Below are positions 18,076 through 27,848 of a stretch of DNA of 64,000 bases, piece after piece. Origin of the DNA: Cognatilysobacter tabacisoli (lineage in GTDB: Bacteria; Pseudomonadota; Gammaproteobacteria; Xanthomonadales; Xanthomonadaceae); the NCBI RefSeq assembly GCF_003586305.1, contig NZ_QXJI01000001.1:1302001-1366000 (forward strand), in the 5' to 3' direction. The position numbers were made by a program, and so were the translations under genes. Under the pieces are notes generated by a model. The model saw nothing but the letters and a program-made list of their open reading frames with translations, was not told where the DNA came from and searched no databases. Every line of letters begins with the position of its first letter. Positions within the stretch are counted from its first letter, which is position 1.

Positions 18076-20859
18076 TCAGCCCGCGACGATGTTGACGATC
18101 TTGCCGGGCACGACGATCACCTTGCGCACCGTCTGTCCCTCCAGGTACTTGGCCACGTTCGGCTCGGCGAGCGCCAGGCGCTCGGCCTCCTCGCGCGCGA
18201 CGCCGACGGCGACCTCGATCGTGCCGCGCAGCTTGCCGTTGACCTGCACCGCCAGCGTCACCGCGTCGCGCAGCAGCGCGTCCGGGTCGGCCACCGGGAA
18301 CGGCACGTCCTCGAGCAGCGTCTCCGGGTGGCCCAGCGCCTGCCACAGCGCGTGGCACACGTGCGGCGTGACCGGATTCAGCAGCAGCACCATCGCCTGC
18401 AGCGCTTCGTGGCGCACCGCCCGACCCTGGTCGCTCATGTCGGTGAACTTCGAGACATGGTTCAGCAGCTCCATCAGCGCGGCGATCGCGGTGTTGAAGC
18501 TGTGCCGGCGGCCGTAGTCGTCGCCGATCTTCTGGATCGCCTCGTGCAGCTGGCGGCGCAGGGTCTTCTGGCCGGCATCGAGCGCGGACGGGTCGACCTC
18601 GGGGTGGTCCGGCTGCGATACATGCGTCAGCACCTCGCGCCAGAACCGGCGCAGGAAGCGCGCCATGCCCTCGACGCCGGCCTCGTTCCACTCCAGCGAC
18701 TGCTCGGGCGGCGCGGCGAACATCGAGAACAGGCGCACCGTGTCGGCGCCGTACCTGCCGACCATCAGCTGCGGGTCGACGCCGTTGTTCTTCGACTTCG
18801 ACATCTTCTCGATGCCGCCGATCGCCACCGGCCGGCCATCGCTGCGCAGCGTGGCGCCGACGATGCGGCCGCGCTCGTCGCGGACGATGTCGACGTCGGC
18901 CGGGTTGAACCAGTCCTTAGCGCCGTTCGCGTCCTCGCGATAGAACGTCTCGGCGATCACCATGCCCTGCGTGAGCAGGTTGACCGCCGGCTCGTCGCTG
19001 GCGACCAGCCCCTGGTCGCGCATGAGCTTGTGGTAGAAGCGGAAATACAGCAGGTGCAGGATCGCGTGCTCGATGCCGCCGATGTACTGGTCGACCGGGG
19101 TCCAGTACTTCGCGCGCTCGTCGACCTGCTGCGCGGCGCCCGGCGAGGTGTAGCGGGCGTAGTACCAGCTCGACTCCATGAACGTGTCGAACGTGTCGGT
19201 TTCGCGCTCGGCCGCGCCGCCGCACTGCGGGCACGCGGTCTTGCGCCATTCGGGGTCGGTCTTGATCGGCGAGGCCACGCCGCTGAATGCGACGTCCTCG
19301 GGCAACACGACCGGCAGCTGGTCCTCGGGCACGGGCACGTCGCCGCAGGCCGGGCACAGGATCACCGGGATCGGGCAGCCCCAATAGCGCTGGCGGCTGA
19401 CGCCCCAGTCGCGCAGGCGGTAGTTGACGCGGCGCTGGCCACGGCCGGCGGATTCGAAGCGCTCGGCGAGCGCATCGAGCGCCTGCTGGAAGTCCATGCC
19501 GTCGAACTCGCCCGAATTCACCAGCCAGCCGCGCTCGGTGTACGCGCCCTCCTCGGCGATGCGCCGCTGGAACGCCTCGACCACCTGCACCGCCGCGCCG
19601 GTGTCGTACACGTCGATCGCGCCGCCCTCGCCGAGCGCGCTGCGCATCGCGTCGTCGTGCTGGCCGACGTGCTTGGTGATCTCGGCCAATGCGTCGCGCA
19701 CCTCGATCGGCACGACCACCATGCGGATCGGCAGGTCGTAGGCGCGGGCGAACTCCCAGTCGCGCTCGTCGTGGCCGGGCACGGCCATGACCGCGCCGGT
19801 GCCGTAGTTCATCAGCACGAAGTTGGCGACGTACACCGGCAGCGATTCGCCGGTGATCGGGTGCAGCGCGCGCAGGCCGGTGTCGCGGCCGCGCTTGACC
19901 TGGGTCTCGAGCTCGGCCTCGGACACGCCGCCGCGGCGCAGGTCGGCGATGAACTCGGCCAGGTCGGCATCGTCCTTCGCCGCGTGCAGCGCCAGCGGGT
20001 GCTCGGCGGCGATCGACACGAAGGTGACGCCCATCAGCGTGTCAGGGCGGGTGGTGAACACCGCCAGGCCGCCGCCGTCGGGCATCGTCACCGCATGGCC
20101 GCCGCCGTCGACGACGTCGAAGTGGATCTCCAGGCCCTCGCTGCGGCCGATCCAGTTGCGCTGCATGGTCTTGACCGGATCCGGCCAGCCCGGCAGGTGG
20201 TCGAGGCCGTCGAGCAGCTCCTGCGCGTAGTCGGTGATCTTCAGGAACCACTGCGGGATCTCGCGCTTCTCGACCAGCGCGCCGGTGCGCCAGCCGCGGC
20301 CGTCGATCACCTGCTCGTTGGCCAGCACGGTCTGGTCGACCGGGTCCCAGTTGACGACCGAGTTCTTGCGGTACGCCAGGCCCTGCTTCATCAGCCGCAC
20401 GAACATGCGCTGCTCGTGCACGTAGTACGACGGCTGGCAGGTGGCGAACTCGCGCGACCAGTCGATCGCGTAGCCCATCTGCTGCAGCTGGGCCTTCATG
20501 TGGGCGATGTTGGCGTAGGTCCATTTCGCCGGCGCGGTGTTGTTCTTGATCGCGGCGTTCTCGGCCGGCAGGCCGAATGCGTCCCAGCCCATCGGCTGCA
20601 GCACGTTGTGGCCGGTCATGCGCTTGTAGCGGCTGATGACGTCGCCGATCGTGTAGTTGCGCACGTGGCCCATGTGCAGCGCGCCCGACGGGTACGGCAG
20701 CATCGACAGGCAGTAGTACTTGGGCTTGGCCGACGCCTCGTCGACCTCGAACGCCCGCGTACCGGTCCAGAAGCGCTGGGCCGCGGCCTCGACGGCGGCC
20801 GGGTCGTAGGCCCGCGGGTCGGTGGCGTTCGGGTCGGTCGGGGCGGCTTCGAGGGACAC
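18076..20859 (-). CDS. leuS: Leucyl-tRNA synthetase
   Basis: A class I synthetase of about 927 aa. HIGH-type motif [17 protein letters not shown] motif [12 protein letters not shown], editing (CP1) domain around [12 protein letters not shown], and a zinc-like CPAC/CPQC module are all present. I choose the GTG at 20859, giving [14 protein letters not shown]..., because it leads straight into [14 protein letters not shown]. The frame also has an ATG at 20907 and an upstream start at 20931 with no better ribosome-binding site. It heads the leuS-lptE-holA-nadD-rsfS run and is divergent from the methyltransferase gene. Confidence 0.96.
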   Translation of the reverse strand: MSLEAAPTDPNATDPRAYDPAAVEAAAQRFWTGTRAFEVDEASAKPKYYCLSMLPYPSGALHMGHVRNYTIGDVISRYKRMTGHNVLQPMGWDAFGLPAENAAIKNNTAPAKWTYANIAHMKAQLQQMGYAIDWSREFATCQPSYYVHEQRMFVRLMKQGLAYRKNSVVNWDPVDQTVLANEQVIDGRGWRTGALVEKREIPQWFLKITDYAQELLDGLDHLPGWPDPVKTMQRNWIGRSEGLEIHFDVVDGGGHAVTMPDGGGLAVFTTRPDTLMGVTFVSIAAEHPLALHAAKDDADLAEFIADLRRGGVSEAELETQVKRGRDTGLRALHPITGESLPVYVANFVLMNYGTGAVMAVPGHDERDWEFARAYDLPIRMVVVPIEVRDALAEITKHVGQHDDAMRSALGEGGAIDVYDTGAAVQVVEAFQRRIAEEGAYTERGWLVNSGEFDGMDFQQALDALAERFESAGRGQRRVNYRLRDWGVSRQRYWGCPIPVILCPACGDVPVPEDQLPVVLPEDVAFSGVASPIKTDPEWRKTACPQCGGAAERETDTFDTFMESSWYYARYTSPGAAQQVDERAKYWTPVDQYIGGIEHAILHLLYFRFYHKLMRDQGLVASDEPAVNLLTQGMVIAETFYREDANGAKDWFNPADVDIVRDERGRIVGATLRSDGRPVAIGGIEKMSKSKNNGVDPQLMVGRYGADTVRLFSMFAAPPEQSLEWNEAGVEGMARFLRRFWREVLTHVSQPDHPEVDPSALDAGQKTLRRQLHEAIQKIGDDYGRRHSFNTAIAALMELLNHVSKFTDMSDQGRAVRHEALQAMVLLLNPVTPHVCHALWQALGHPETLLEDVPFPVADPDALLRDAVTLAVQVNGKLRGTIEVAVGVAREEAERLALAEPNVAKYLEGQTVRKVIVVPGKIVNIVAG

Positions 20860-20963
20860 GGCAAGGCATCTGGACTGGGGACCGGAGAGCCTACCGCAGC
20901 GCACCATCGCCCGCCACGCAGCCGCTACCATCGCCGCGCCCTTCCCAACGCCAGGCCGCGCCG

Positions 20964-22046
20964 CTGAAACCGACTCCCGACCAGCTCGACCACGCCCGGC
21001 GCCAGTGGCTCGACGGCATCGCCGCCCAGCACCGCGCCGCGCCTACCCCGGACAGCGCGCTCGCCCTGGCCCGCGCCCAGTGGCTGTGCGGCGACTACGA
21101 CGACGCGCTCGCGCACTTCCTCGACGCGCGCCGACGGGTCCCGGCCAGCGCCGACGCCGACCTCGCCGCGATCCGCGCCGCATCGATGCTTGGGGAGACC
21201 GCGCTGGAGGCGGAACTGCTCACAACTGCACTGCGCGCGCACCCGGACGATGCGGCGCTGCGCCTGCATGCCGCGCTGTCGCAGGTGCCCGACGACCTCG
21301 ATGCGGCGCGCGCTGCGCTGGCGCCGCTGGCCGCCGATGCCGTGGCCGGCGAATTCGCCGAGGCGATCGACGCCGTGCGCACCGGCCGCCTACCGCCTGC
21401 CGGCCCGGCCGAGACCGACACCGACACCGAACAGGCCCAGCGCCGCGCCGCGCGGCACGACAGCCTGCGCTGGGCGATGGCGCACGCCACGTCGCCATCG
21501 GCGCACGTGGGCCTGCCGTCGCGGGTGCTGCTGCGCGCGCTCGAGCAGGCGCCGGCCGACGGCCTGACGCTCGAGTGCGGCGTCTACTTCGGCCGCTCGC
21601 TGCGGTTGATCGCGGCGGGCACGAACGGCCCGGTGCACGGCTTCGACAGCTTCGACGGCCTGCCGGAGGCCTGGAGCGAGCGCGAGTCGGCCGGCGCGTA
21701 CAGCACCGGCGGGCGCCTGCCGCGCGTGGCGGCCAACGTCACCCTGCACCGCGGCTGGTTCGAGGACACGCTGCCGCCGTTCTTCGGGGAGCACGCTGGG
21801 CCGATCCGCCTGCTGCATGTCGACTGCGACCTGTACAGCTCGACCCGCACAGTGCTCGCACACGCCGATGCGCGGCTGGTACCGGGCAGCATCGTCGTGT
21901 TCGACGACCTGCTCGGCTACCCGGGTTACGCCGCGCACGAACTGCGCGCGTTCGAGGAGTTCGCCGCGTCGCGGCGGGTCCGATGGTCGCTGGTCGCCGC
22001 CTGCCTGCTCGGCCGCGAGGTCGCCGTCCGCATCGAAGGTCGCTAG
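20964..22046 (+). CDS. TPR-like N-terminus plus TylF/MycF-type class I methyltransferase
   Basis: The C-terminal 200 residues are a SAM-dependent methyltransferase of the TylF/MycF type. They contain [42 protein letters not shown] (metal-binding Asp residues) and [13 protein letters not shown]. The first ATG is at 21186, but the same frame stays open upstream with convincing TPR-like helices ([19 protein letters not shown]). No ATG, GTG or TTG starts this extension, so I mark the CTG at 20964 ([15 protein letters not shown]) as a possible start, 360 aa. If CTG is not used, the gene runs 21186-22046. The substrate is unknown; relatives methylate sugars. Confidence 0.72.
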   Translation: MKPTPDQLDHARRQWLDGIAAQHRAAPTPDSALALARAQWLCGDYDDALAHFLDARRRVPASADADLAAIRAASMLGETALEAELLTTALRAHPDDAALRLHAALSQVPDDLDAARAALAPLAADAVAGEFAEAIDAVRTGRLPPAGPAETDTDTEQAQRRAARHDSLRWAMAHATSPSAHVGLPSRVLLRALEQAPADGLTLECGVYFGRSLRLIAAGTNGPVHGFDSFDGLPEAWSERESAGAYSTGGRLPRVAANVTLHRGWFEDTLPPFFGEHAGPIRLLHVDCDLYSSTRTVLAHADARLVPGSIVVFDDLLGYPGYAAHELRAFEEFAASRRVRWSLVAACLLGREVAVRIEGR

Positions 22047-22107
22047 CCGAGCGGCCGCCGCCGCGGGCCTGCGACCAAAGACGAAGGCCGCGGCCGCGGC
22101 GCGCCCC

Positions 22108-22113
22108 TAGAAT
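22108..22113 (+). promoter_or_regulatory. -10 box of the amidohydrolase gene
   Basis: TAGAAT matches five of six consensus -10 bases and lies 40 bp before the ATG. No clear -35 is visible. Confidence 0.4.
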
Positions 22114-22153
22114 CGAGCCCTCCCCGCGCCGCCCTCCCAACCGGAAGCCCGCC

Positions 22154-23440
22154 ATGACCCGTCGCGTCGTCCTTGCCCTCGCCATCGCGCTCGCCGCGAC
22201 CCCCGCCCTCGCCGCCGACCCGGTCGCGCTGCAGTGCGGCCAGCTGTTCGACGCGCGCAGCGGCAAGGTGCTCGACGCCCGCACGGTGGTCGTCCGCGAC
22301 GGCAAGGTCGCCGAGGTGCTCGCCGGCGCCGCGACGCCGGCGGGCATGCGCGCGATCGACCTGTCGGGCCACACCTGCTCGCCGGGCTGGACCGACCTGC
22401 ACGTGCACATCGCCGAGCAGTCGAGTCCGCAGAGCTACTCCGAAGGCTTCCGCCTGGACGACGTCGACTTCGCGTTCCGCTCGGTCGGCTACGCGCGCAA
22501 GACGCTGCTGGCCGGGTTCACCAGCGTGCGTGACCTCGGCGGCACGGTCGCCCCGCCGCTGCGCGACGCGATCAACCAGGGGCTGGTCGACGGGCCGCGG
22601 ATCTGGGCCGCGGGCAAATCGATCGCGACCACCGGCGGCCACGCCGACCCCACCAACGGCTACAGCGACGCGCTGGCCCACGTGATCGGCCCGCCGGGCC
22701 CGGTCGACGGCGTCGTCAACTCGGTCGAAGACGCGCGCCAGGCCGTGCGCCAGCGCTACAAGGAAGGCAGCGACGTCATCAAGATCACCGCGACCGGCGG
22801 CGTGCTGTCGTACGCCAGGTCCGGCGACGCCCCGCAGTTCACCACCGAGGAGGTGCGCGCGATCGTCGACACCGCCAGGGACTACGGCTACCGCGTCGCC
22901 GCGCACGCGCACGGCGAGGAGGGCATGAAGCGCGCGATCGAAGGCGGCGTGACCACGATCGAGCACGGCACCTACATGAGCGACGCGGTGATGGCGCTGA
23001 TGAAGAAGCACGGCACCTGGTACGTGCCGACGATCTCCGCCGGCCGCTTCGTCGCCGAGAAGGCGAACATCGACGGCTACTTCCCCGACGTGGTGAGGCC
23101 GAAGGCGGCGCGGATCGGCTCGCTGATCCAGGCCACCGCCGGCCGTGCGTACAAGAACGGCGTCAAGATCGCGTTCGGCACCGACATGGGCGTCGGCCCG
23201 CACGGCGAGAATGCGCGCGAGTTCATCTACATGGTCGAGGCCGGCATCCCGGCCGCCGTCGCCCTGCAGACCGCGACCGTGCGCGCGGCCGAAGTGCTCG
23301 GCGTCGACGACCAGGGCGTGATCGAGGTCGGCAAGCGCGCCGACATCATCGCGATGCCTGGCAATCCGGTCGACGACATCAGCGCGGTGATGAAGGTCGA
23401 CTTCGTGATGAAGGACGGCACGGTCCACCGCCAGCCCTAG
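22154..23440 (+). CDS. Exported amidohydrolase (imidazolonepropionase-like / Xaa-Pro dipeptidase type)
   Basis: A 428-residue metal-dependent amidohydrolase with an N-terminal signal peptide (VVLALAIALAATPALAAD). Metal-binding blocks are HVHIAE (HxH, strand 1), DVIKITATGG (the Lys position), AAHAHGEEGMKRAIEGG and ITTIEHG-like TTIEHGTYMS, and FGTDMGVGPHGEN (metal Asp). The layout is that of the COG1228 subgroup that includes secreted Xaa-Pro dipeptidases acting on proline-containing dipeptides. Substrate cannot be fixed from sequence. It is a single gene with its own promoter. Confidence 0.87.
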   Translation: MTRRVVLALAIALAATPALAADPVALQCGQLFDARSGKVLDARTVVVRDGKVAEVLAGAATPAGMRAIDLSGHTCSPGWTDLHVHIAEQSSPQSYSEGFRLDDVDFAFRSVGYARKTLLAGFTSVRDLGGTVAPPLRDAINQGLVDGPRIWAAGKSIATTGGHADPTNGYSDALAHVIGPPGPVDGVVNSVEDARQAVRQRYKEGSDVIKITATGGVLSYARSGDAPQFTTEEVRAIVDTARDYGYRVAAHAHGEEGMKRAIEGGVTTIEHGTYMSDAVMALMKKHGTWYVPTISAGRFVAEKANIDGYFPDVVRPKAARIGSLIQATAGRAYKNGVKIAFGTDMGVGPHGENAREFIYMVEAGIPAAVALQTATVRAAEVLGVDDQGVIEVGKRADIIAMPGNPVDDISAVMKVDFVMKDGTVHRQP

Positions 23441-23461
23441 GCTGGCGGCGACGCGGCGGCC

Positions 23462-24058
23462 TCAGCGCGCGATGCGAGCCAGCGACGCGTAAGCCAGCAG
23501 CCACGCGGCCACCGCCAGCCGCTGCACCGGCGGCCCGGGCCACAGCACCGCCGGCAGGCCCGCCATCAGCACCAGCAGCGCCGCGATCGCCAGCGGCGCC
23601 GCCCGGGCGCGGTCCGGCACGCTACCGCCGCGCAGGCCGGTGGCCAGCAGCAGCCCGCCAGGCACGAACGCGATCCACCAGCCCGTCCACGCGCCGGCGT
23701 GCAGCCGGCTCGACGCCGACTCCAGGTCGTCCGGATCCAGCGGCAGCAGCCCCTGTGCGCCGAACGCCAGCGCCGACAGCTGCAGCAGCTGCGCGCCGAG
23801 CCGGGCCGCCCAGCCGGCGCCGCGCAGTCGCGCCCGCAGCGCCAGCGCGGCCAGCAGCGCCAGCGCGCCCGGGAGCACGAACGCCAGCGCGTTGAACCAC
23901 GCCGCCGTCGGCACGCCGCGCGCACCCGGCAGCGACAGCGGGTGCTGGAGGTGCGAGTACCCCGGCAGCGCGATCGAGGCGGCCACGACTGCGAGCAGGC
24001 ACAGCCCCGCGGCCCAGAGCCCGGCGCGTGCGGCGTGCGTTCCTGTCAGGACGTTCAT
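23462..24058 (-). CDS. DUF998 domain-containing membrane protein
   Basis: A 198-residue protein with six hydrophobic segments, beginning with LWAAGLCLLAVVAASIALPGY. The DUF998 hallmarks YSHLQHPLSLPGA and LPLDPDDLESASSRLHAGAWTG are clear. DUF998 proteins are integral membrane proteins of unknown function. It is convergent with the amidohydrolase and divergent from the thioredoxin-like gene. Confidence 0.82.
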   Translation of the reverse strand: MNVLTGTHAARAGLWAAGLCLLAVVAASIALPGYSHLQHPLSLPGARGVPTAAWFNALAFVLPGALALLAALALRARLRGAGWAARLGAQLLQLSALAFGAQGLLPLDPDDLESASSRLHAGAWTGWWIAFVPGGLLLATGLRGGSVPDRARAAPLAIAALLVLMAGLPAVLWPGPPVQRLAVAAWLLAYASLARIAR

Positions 24059-24163
24059 CGCGCCATGCTAGCGTGCGCGCCGCCGCTGCCGGTTGCATCG
24101 CACCGCGCGCGCCCCCAGATCGCGCCTGTCCCACCGACCCGCCCACGCAAGGATTCCCGCCGC

Positions 24164-25039
24164 ATGTCCGCGACCGCCGCCCCCAGCCCGCACGTCTTCG
24201 ACGCCACCACCGACGGCTTCGAGAACGAGGTCCTCAACCGTTCGATGCAGGTGCCGGTGCTGGTCGATTTCTGGGCCGAGTGGTGCGGGCCGTGCAAGAC
24301 GCTGGGGCCGATCCTCGAGAAGCTCGCGGCCGAGTACAACGGCGCGTTCGTGCTGGCCAAGGTCGACGTCGACAAGGAGCAGCAGCTGGCCGGCGCGTTC
24401 CAGGTCCGTTCGATCCCGACCGTGTTCCTGGTCAAGGACGGGCAGATCGCCGACGGATTCCCCGGCGCGCTGCCGGAAGGGCAGCTGCGCGAGTTCCTGA
24501 AGCACCACGGCATCGAGCCGCTTGCCGCGGTCGAGGCCGAACCGGCGGCGGTCGACGACGCGCCCGTCGATCCGCACGCCGAGGTGGTCCGCCTGCGCGC
24601 CGCGGTCGCGGCCGAGCCGGACAAGGACGAGCTGCGGCTCAACCTGGCGCTGGCGCTGCTGAAGACCGGCGCGGTGCGCGAGGCAGAAACCCTGCTCGAC
24701 GGCCTGCCGGCCAACCTCGCCACCGACGACCGCAGCGTACGCGCACGCGCGCGCCTCGGTTTCGCCGCCCTGCTCGACAACGCCCCGCCGGTGCCGGTGC
24801 TCGAGGCCGCGGTCGCCGCCGACCCGCGCGACCTGCGCGCGCGGCACCTGCTCGGCGCGCACCGGCTGGTCGCCGGGGAGTCCGAAGCCGCGCTCGCGCA
24901 GTTCCTCGAGATGCTGCGCATCGACCGCCAGTTCGACGACGGCCTGCCGCGCAAGGCCCTGATCGACGCGTTCCGGGTCATCGAGGACGAGGATCTGGTC
25001 GGGGTCTATCGGCGCCGGATGTCCTCGCTGCTGTTCTGA
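24164..25039 (+). CDS. Thioredoxin-TPR protein, CnoX/YbbN-like
   Basis: A 291-residue protein. A thioredoxin domain (about residues 8-108) has an intact WCGPC active site and cis-proline RSIPTVFL. A linker and TPR-like C-terminal half follow (EVVRLRAAVAAEPDKDELRLNLALALL and LLGAHRLVAGESEAALAQFLEML). This is the CnoX/YbbN layout, a holdase that protects proteins from oxidation and hands them to GroEL. The E. coli protein has lost the first active-site Cys, whereas this one keeps both, so it may also be a working oxidoreductase. AAGGA lies 10 bases before the ATG. Confidence 0.9.
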   Translation: MSATAAPSPHVFDATTDGFENEVLNRSMQVPVLVDFWAEWCGPCKTLGPILEKLAAEYNGAFVLAKVDVDKEQQLAGAFQVRSIPTVFLVKDGQIADGFPGALPEGQLREFLKHHGIEPLAAVEAEPAAVDDAPVDPHAEVVRLRAAVAAEPDKDELRLNLALALLKTGAVREAETLLDGLPANLATDDRSVRARARLGFAALLDNAPPVPVLEAAVAADPRDLRARHLLGAHRLVAGESEAALAQFLEMLRIDRQFDDGLPRKALIDAFRVIEDEDLVGVYRRRMSSLLF

Positions 25040-25120
25040 ACGGACGTCGCGCCGGCGGCGGTTGACTGTACGGCTGCGTATGGCAGGCTTGCCCGCCCTG
25101 CCCCGCCACTGCACGCCCGC

Positions 25121-25591
25121 ATGAAAGCCCGCACCCTACGCCACGGCCTGAACCTGTGGCCGCCGTTCCTGTTCACCGGCGTCCACGTGACCGCGATCGC
25201 CGACGACTACCGCCACGCCCGGGTCGAACTGCGCATGCGCCCGTGGAACCGCAACTACGTGCGCACGCACTTCGGCGGCAGCCTGTTCGCGATGACCGAT
25301 CCGTTCTGGATGCTGCTGACGCTGCAGGCGCTCGGCCGCGACTACATCGTGTGGGACAAGGCCGGTTCGATCGACTTCGTGAAGCCCGGCCGCGGCACCG
25401 TGCACGCGCGCTTCGACCTCGACGACGCGACGCTGGACGCGATCCGCGCCGCGACCGACGGCGGCGAGAAGCACCTGCGCTGGTTCGATACGGCCGTCGT
25501 CGACGAGGACGGCGAAGTGGTCGCGCACGTGCGCAAGCAGCTGTACGTCCGGCGCAAACGCGCCCGCGACGCGGTCGCCGCCGCGAGCTGA
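25121..25591 (+). CDS. DUF4442 domain-containing protein (hotdog thioesterase-like)
   Basis: A 156-residue soluble protein with the DUF4442 pattern LNLWPPFLFTGVHVTAI, LRMRPWNRNYVRTHFGGSLFAMTDPFW and DYIVWDKAGSIDFVKPGRG. The family has the hotdog fold and is grouped with acyl-CoA thioesterases, but the substrate is not known. Basic residues end the protein. No operon partner is obvious; the kinase gene starts 194 bp later with its own ribosome-binding site. Confidence 0.86.
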   Translation: MKARTLRHGLNLWPPFLFTGVHVTAIADDYRHARVELRMRPWNRNYVRTHFGGSLFAMTDPFWMLLTLQALGRDYIVWDKAGSIDFVKPGRGTVHARFDLDDATLDAIRAATDGGEKHLRWFDTAVVDEDGEVVAHVRKQLYVRRKRARDAVAAAS

Positions 25592-25785
25592 CGATGTCCC
25601 GCGTCGCGCGCGACTGGCGCGGTGCGTCAGTTGCCGCCACGCCGCGTCGCAGCGTGCACACGCGCTTCACACGCGCGGTCACGCTTCCACCTCCACCCTT
25701 CAGCGAGTCAGCGGCGCGGCCCGCGCGCGCACGCGTCGCCATGCGTAGCGCGGTATCCTGACCGTCCGCAACAGGGGGCGGACAC

Positions 25786-27786
25786 GTGCCACACGGATCG
25801 AGCCACGACGCGAACACGCCACTGCCGGAGATTGCCGGCTACCGGCTGCTGCGCGTGCTCAACCAGGGCGGCATGTCGACCGTGTACCTTGGCCAGCAGA
25901 TCGCGCTCGGCCGCGAGGTCGCGGTCAAGGTGATGCTGCCGCAGGCGCTGTCGGACGAAGTCAGCCGGCGCCGGTTCGAGAACGAAGTGCGCACGATCGC
26001 GCGCCTCGAGCACCCCAACGTGGTGCACATCCACGAGGTCGGTCGCACCCGCGACGGACTGCCGTACTACTCGATGCCGCACCTGGCGCGCGGCCACCTC
26101 GGCCAGCGCGACTTCAGCCACAACGAGCCGCGCGCCGTCGCCACCGCGATGACGCTGCTGTCGGCGCTCGAGTACGCGCACGAGCGCGGCGTCGTGCACC
26201 GCGACGTCAAGCCGGAGAACGTGCTGTTCGACGACAGCGAGCGCCCGCTGCTGGCCGACTTCGGCATCGCGCTGCGGCGCGGCTTCGGCCCGCGCGTGAC
26301 CGCCGCCGGCTTGGCCGTCGGCAGCACGGCGTACATGGCGCCGGAGCAGGCGCGCGGCGAGGAGGTCGACGCGCGCGCCGACCTCTACAGCTTCGGCGTG
26401 ATGCTGTGGGAAATGCTCGTCGGCACGCTGCCGTTCCAGGCCGGCGACGCGCTGTCGATGGCGGTGATGCACGCGCAGGACCCGATCCCGCAGCTGCCCG
26501 AGCGCCTGCGCCACTGGCAGCGCTTCATGAACCGCGCGCTGGCCAAGCAGCCGACGCACCGCTTCCAGAGCGTTGCGCAGATGCGCCAGGCGATCGACGC
26601 GGTGCAGCGCGGGCGCGGCGAGTCGGCGTGGTTCGGCGAGTGGATCGACCGGCTCGGCCCGGCGCAGCGGTGGGTCAAGCCGCTGTGGATCGCCGCGAGC
26701 GTGGTCGCGCTGCTCGCCGTCGGCACGCTGCTGGCCAAGCGCGGCAGTGGCGACGAGGCGTTCTTCCGCGCGCCGGCAACGGCGCCGATCGAGGCCACCG
26801 CCGACCCGACCGAAGCGATGCTCGAGCCGCTGCCGGCGCTGCCGATGCAGCGCGCGCTCGACGCGGCGCGCGAACACATCGCCAAGCGCAACCTGACCGC
26901 GCCGGCCGACGCGAACGCCTATGGCAGCGTGCTCGAGGCGTGGCACACCGACGGCACGCACCCGCAGGTGCAGGCCGTCATCGGCGAACTCACCGATGCG
27001 TTCGCCGGTGAGCTGGTGCGCAACGTGGCCGCCGGCAACGACCAGCGCGTGCGCGACTACTACGGACACGCCGCGACGCTCGGCCAGCAGACCGGCAATG
27101 CCGACAGCGCATCGCTGCGACGCCTGCGCCAGCAGGCCGCCGACGCGCTGCGCGAGCGCATGGCCGACGCGGTCAAGCGCGTGGACCGCGAAGGCGCCGA
27201 GCGCACCGTCGGGCTGGCCAGCGACCTGGGCCTGTCGCCAAAGCTGGTCGCCGAACTGACGACCCGCGCCAAGGCGATGCCGCGCAACGGCGAGCGCCTG
27301 CCGGGCGACACGTCCGGCGGCGTGGTCGCCGACAGCGGCGCGGGCGCGATCGTGATCGGGCGCCGACCGGTGAGCCGCGCCGAGTACGAACGCTTCGCAC
27401 GCGCCAGCGGCCGCCCGCCTGCGCTGTGCCGGGAGAAGGCCTCGCTGCTGCGCGTGCTCGCCCCGCGCGACTGGCGCACGCCGGGATTCAGCCAGGGCGA
27501 CGGCGAGCCGGTCGTGTGCGTGTCGCTGCGCGACGCCGAAGCCTACGCCAGCTGGTACAGCAAGCAGACCGGCCACCGCTACCGCCTGCCGACCGCGGCC
27601 GAAGCGCGCCAGACCGGCGCCGAGCTCAGCGGTCGAGACGTCTCGATGTGGCTGCGCGACTGCGGCAGCACCTGCCAGCAGCGCCAGGTCGCCGGCACGT
27701 CGTGGCGCAGCAAGCAGGGCCAGCGCGCCCTCGCCGCGGGCCGCGGCTACGACGACGTCGGCTTCCGCCTGGTGCGCGACCTGTAA
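25786..27786 (+). CDS. Membrane Ser/Thr protein kinase with C-terminal FGE/sulfatase-like domain
   Basis: A 666-residue protein from a GTG start preceded by AGGGGG. The N-terminal kinase domain (about residues 18-280) has K48 (VAVKVM), HRD at 138-140 (HRDVKPENVLF), DFG at D158 and MAPEQARG. The glycine loop is weakened (NQGGMSTVYLG). One transmembrane segment spans about 300-318, a helical region follows, and residues 522-666 resemble the formylglycine-generating enzyme/SUMF1 fold (PVSRAEYERFARAS, CVSLRDAEAYASWYS, YRLPTAAEA, VGFRLVRDL). The FGE catalytic cysteine pattern is not evident, so that domain is probably a sensor. It is followed by the DUF502 gene. Confidence 0.88.
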   Translation: MPHGSSHDANTPLPEIAGYRLLRVLNQGGMSTVYLGQQIALGREVAVKVMLPQALSDEVSRRRFENEVRTIARLEHPNVVHIHEVGRTRDGLPYYSMPHLARGHLGQRDFSHNEPRAVATAMTLLSALEYAHERGVVHRDVKPENVLFDDSERPLLADFGIALRRGFGPRVTAAGLAVGSTAYMAPEQARGEEVDARADLYSFGVMLWEMLVGTLPFQAGDALSMAVMHAQDPIPQLPERLRHWQRFMNRALAKQPTHRFQSVAQMRQAIDAVQRGRGESAWFGEWIDRLGPAQRWVKPLWIAASVVALLAVGTLLAKRGSGDEAFFRAPATAPIEATADPTEAMLEPLPALPMQRALDAAREHIAKRNLTAPADANAYGSVLEAWHTDGTHPQVQAVIGELTDAFAGELVRNVAAGNDQRVRDYYGHAATLGQQTGNADSASLRRLRQQAADALRERMADAVKRVDREGAERTVGLASDLGLSPKLVAELTTRAKAMPRNGERLPGDTSGGVVADSGAGAIVIGRRPVSRAEYERFARASGRPPALCREKASLLRVLAPRDWRTPGFSQGDGEPVVCVSLRDAEAYASWYSKQTGHRYRLPTAAEARQTGAELSGRDVSMWLRDCGSTCQQRQVAGTSWRSKQGQRALAAGRGYDDVGFRLVRDL

Positions 27787-27848
27787 GCACCATCGCAGCG
27801 TTCCACCCGGCCCCTCGCGCGCGGGTGGGCGCCACCTACAATGCGCGC

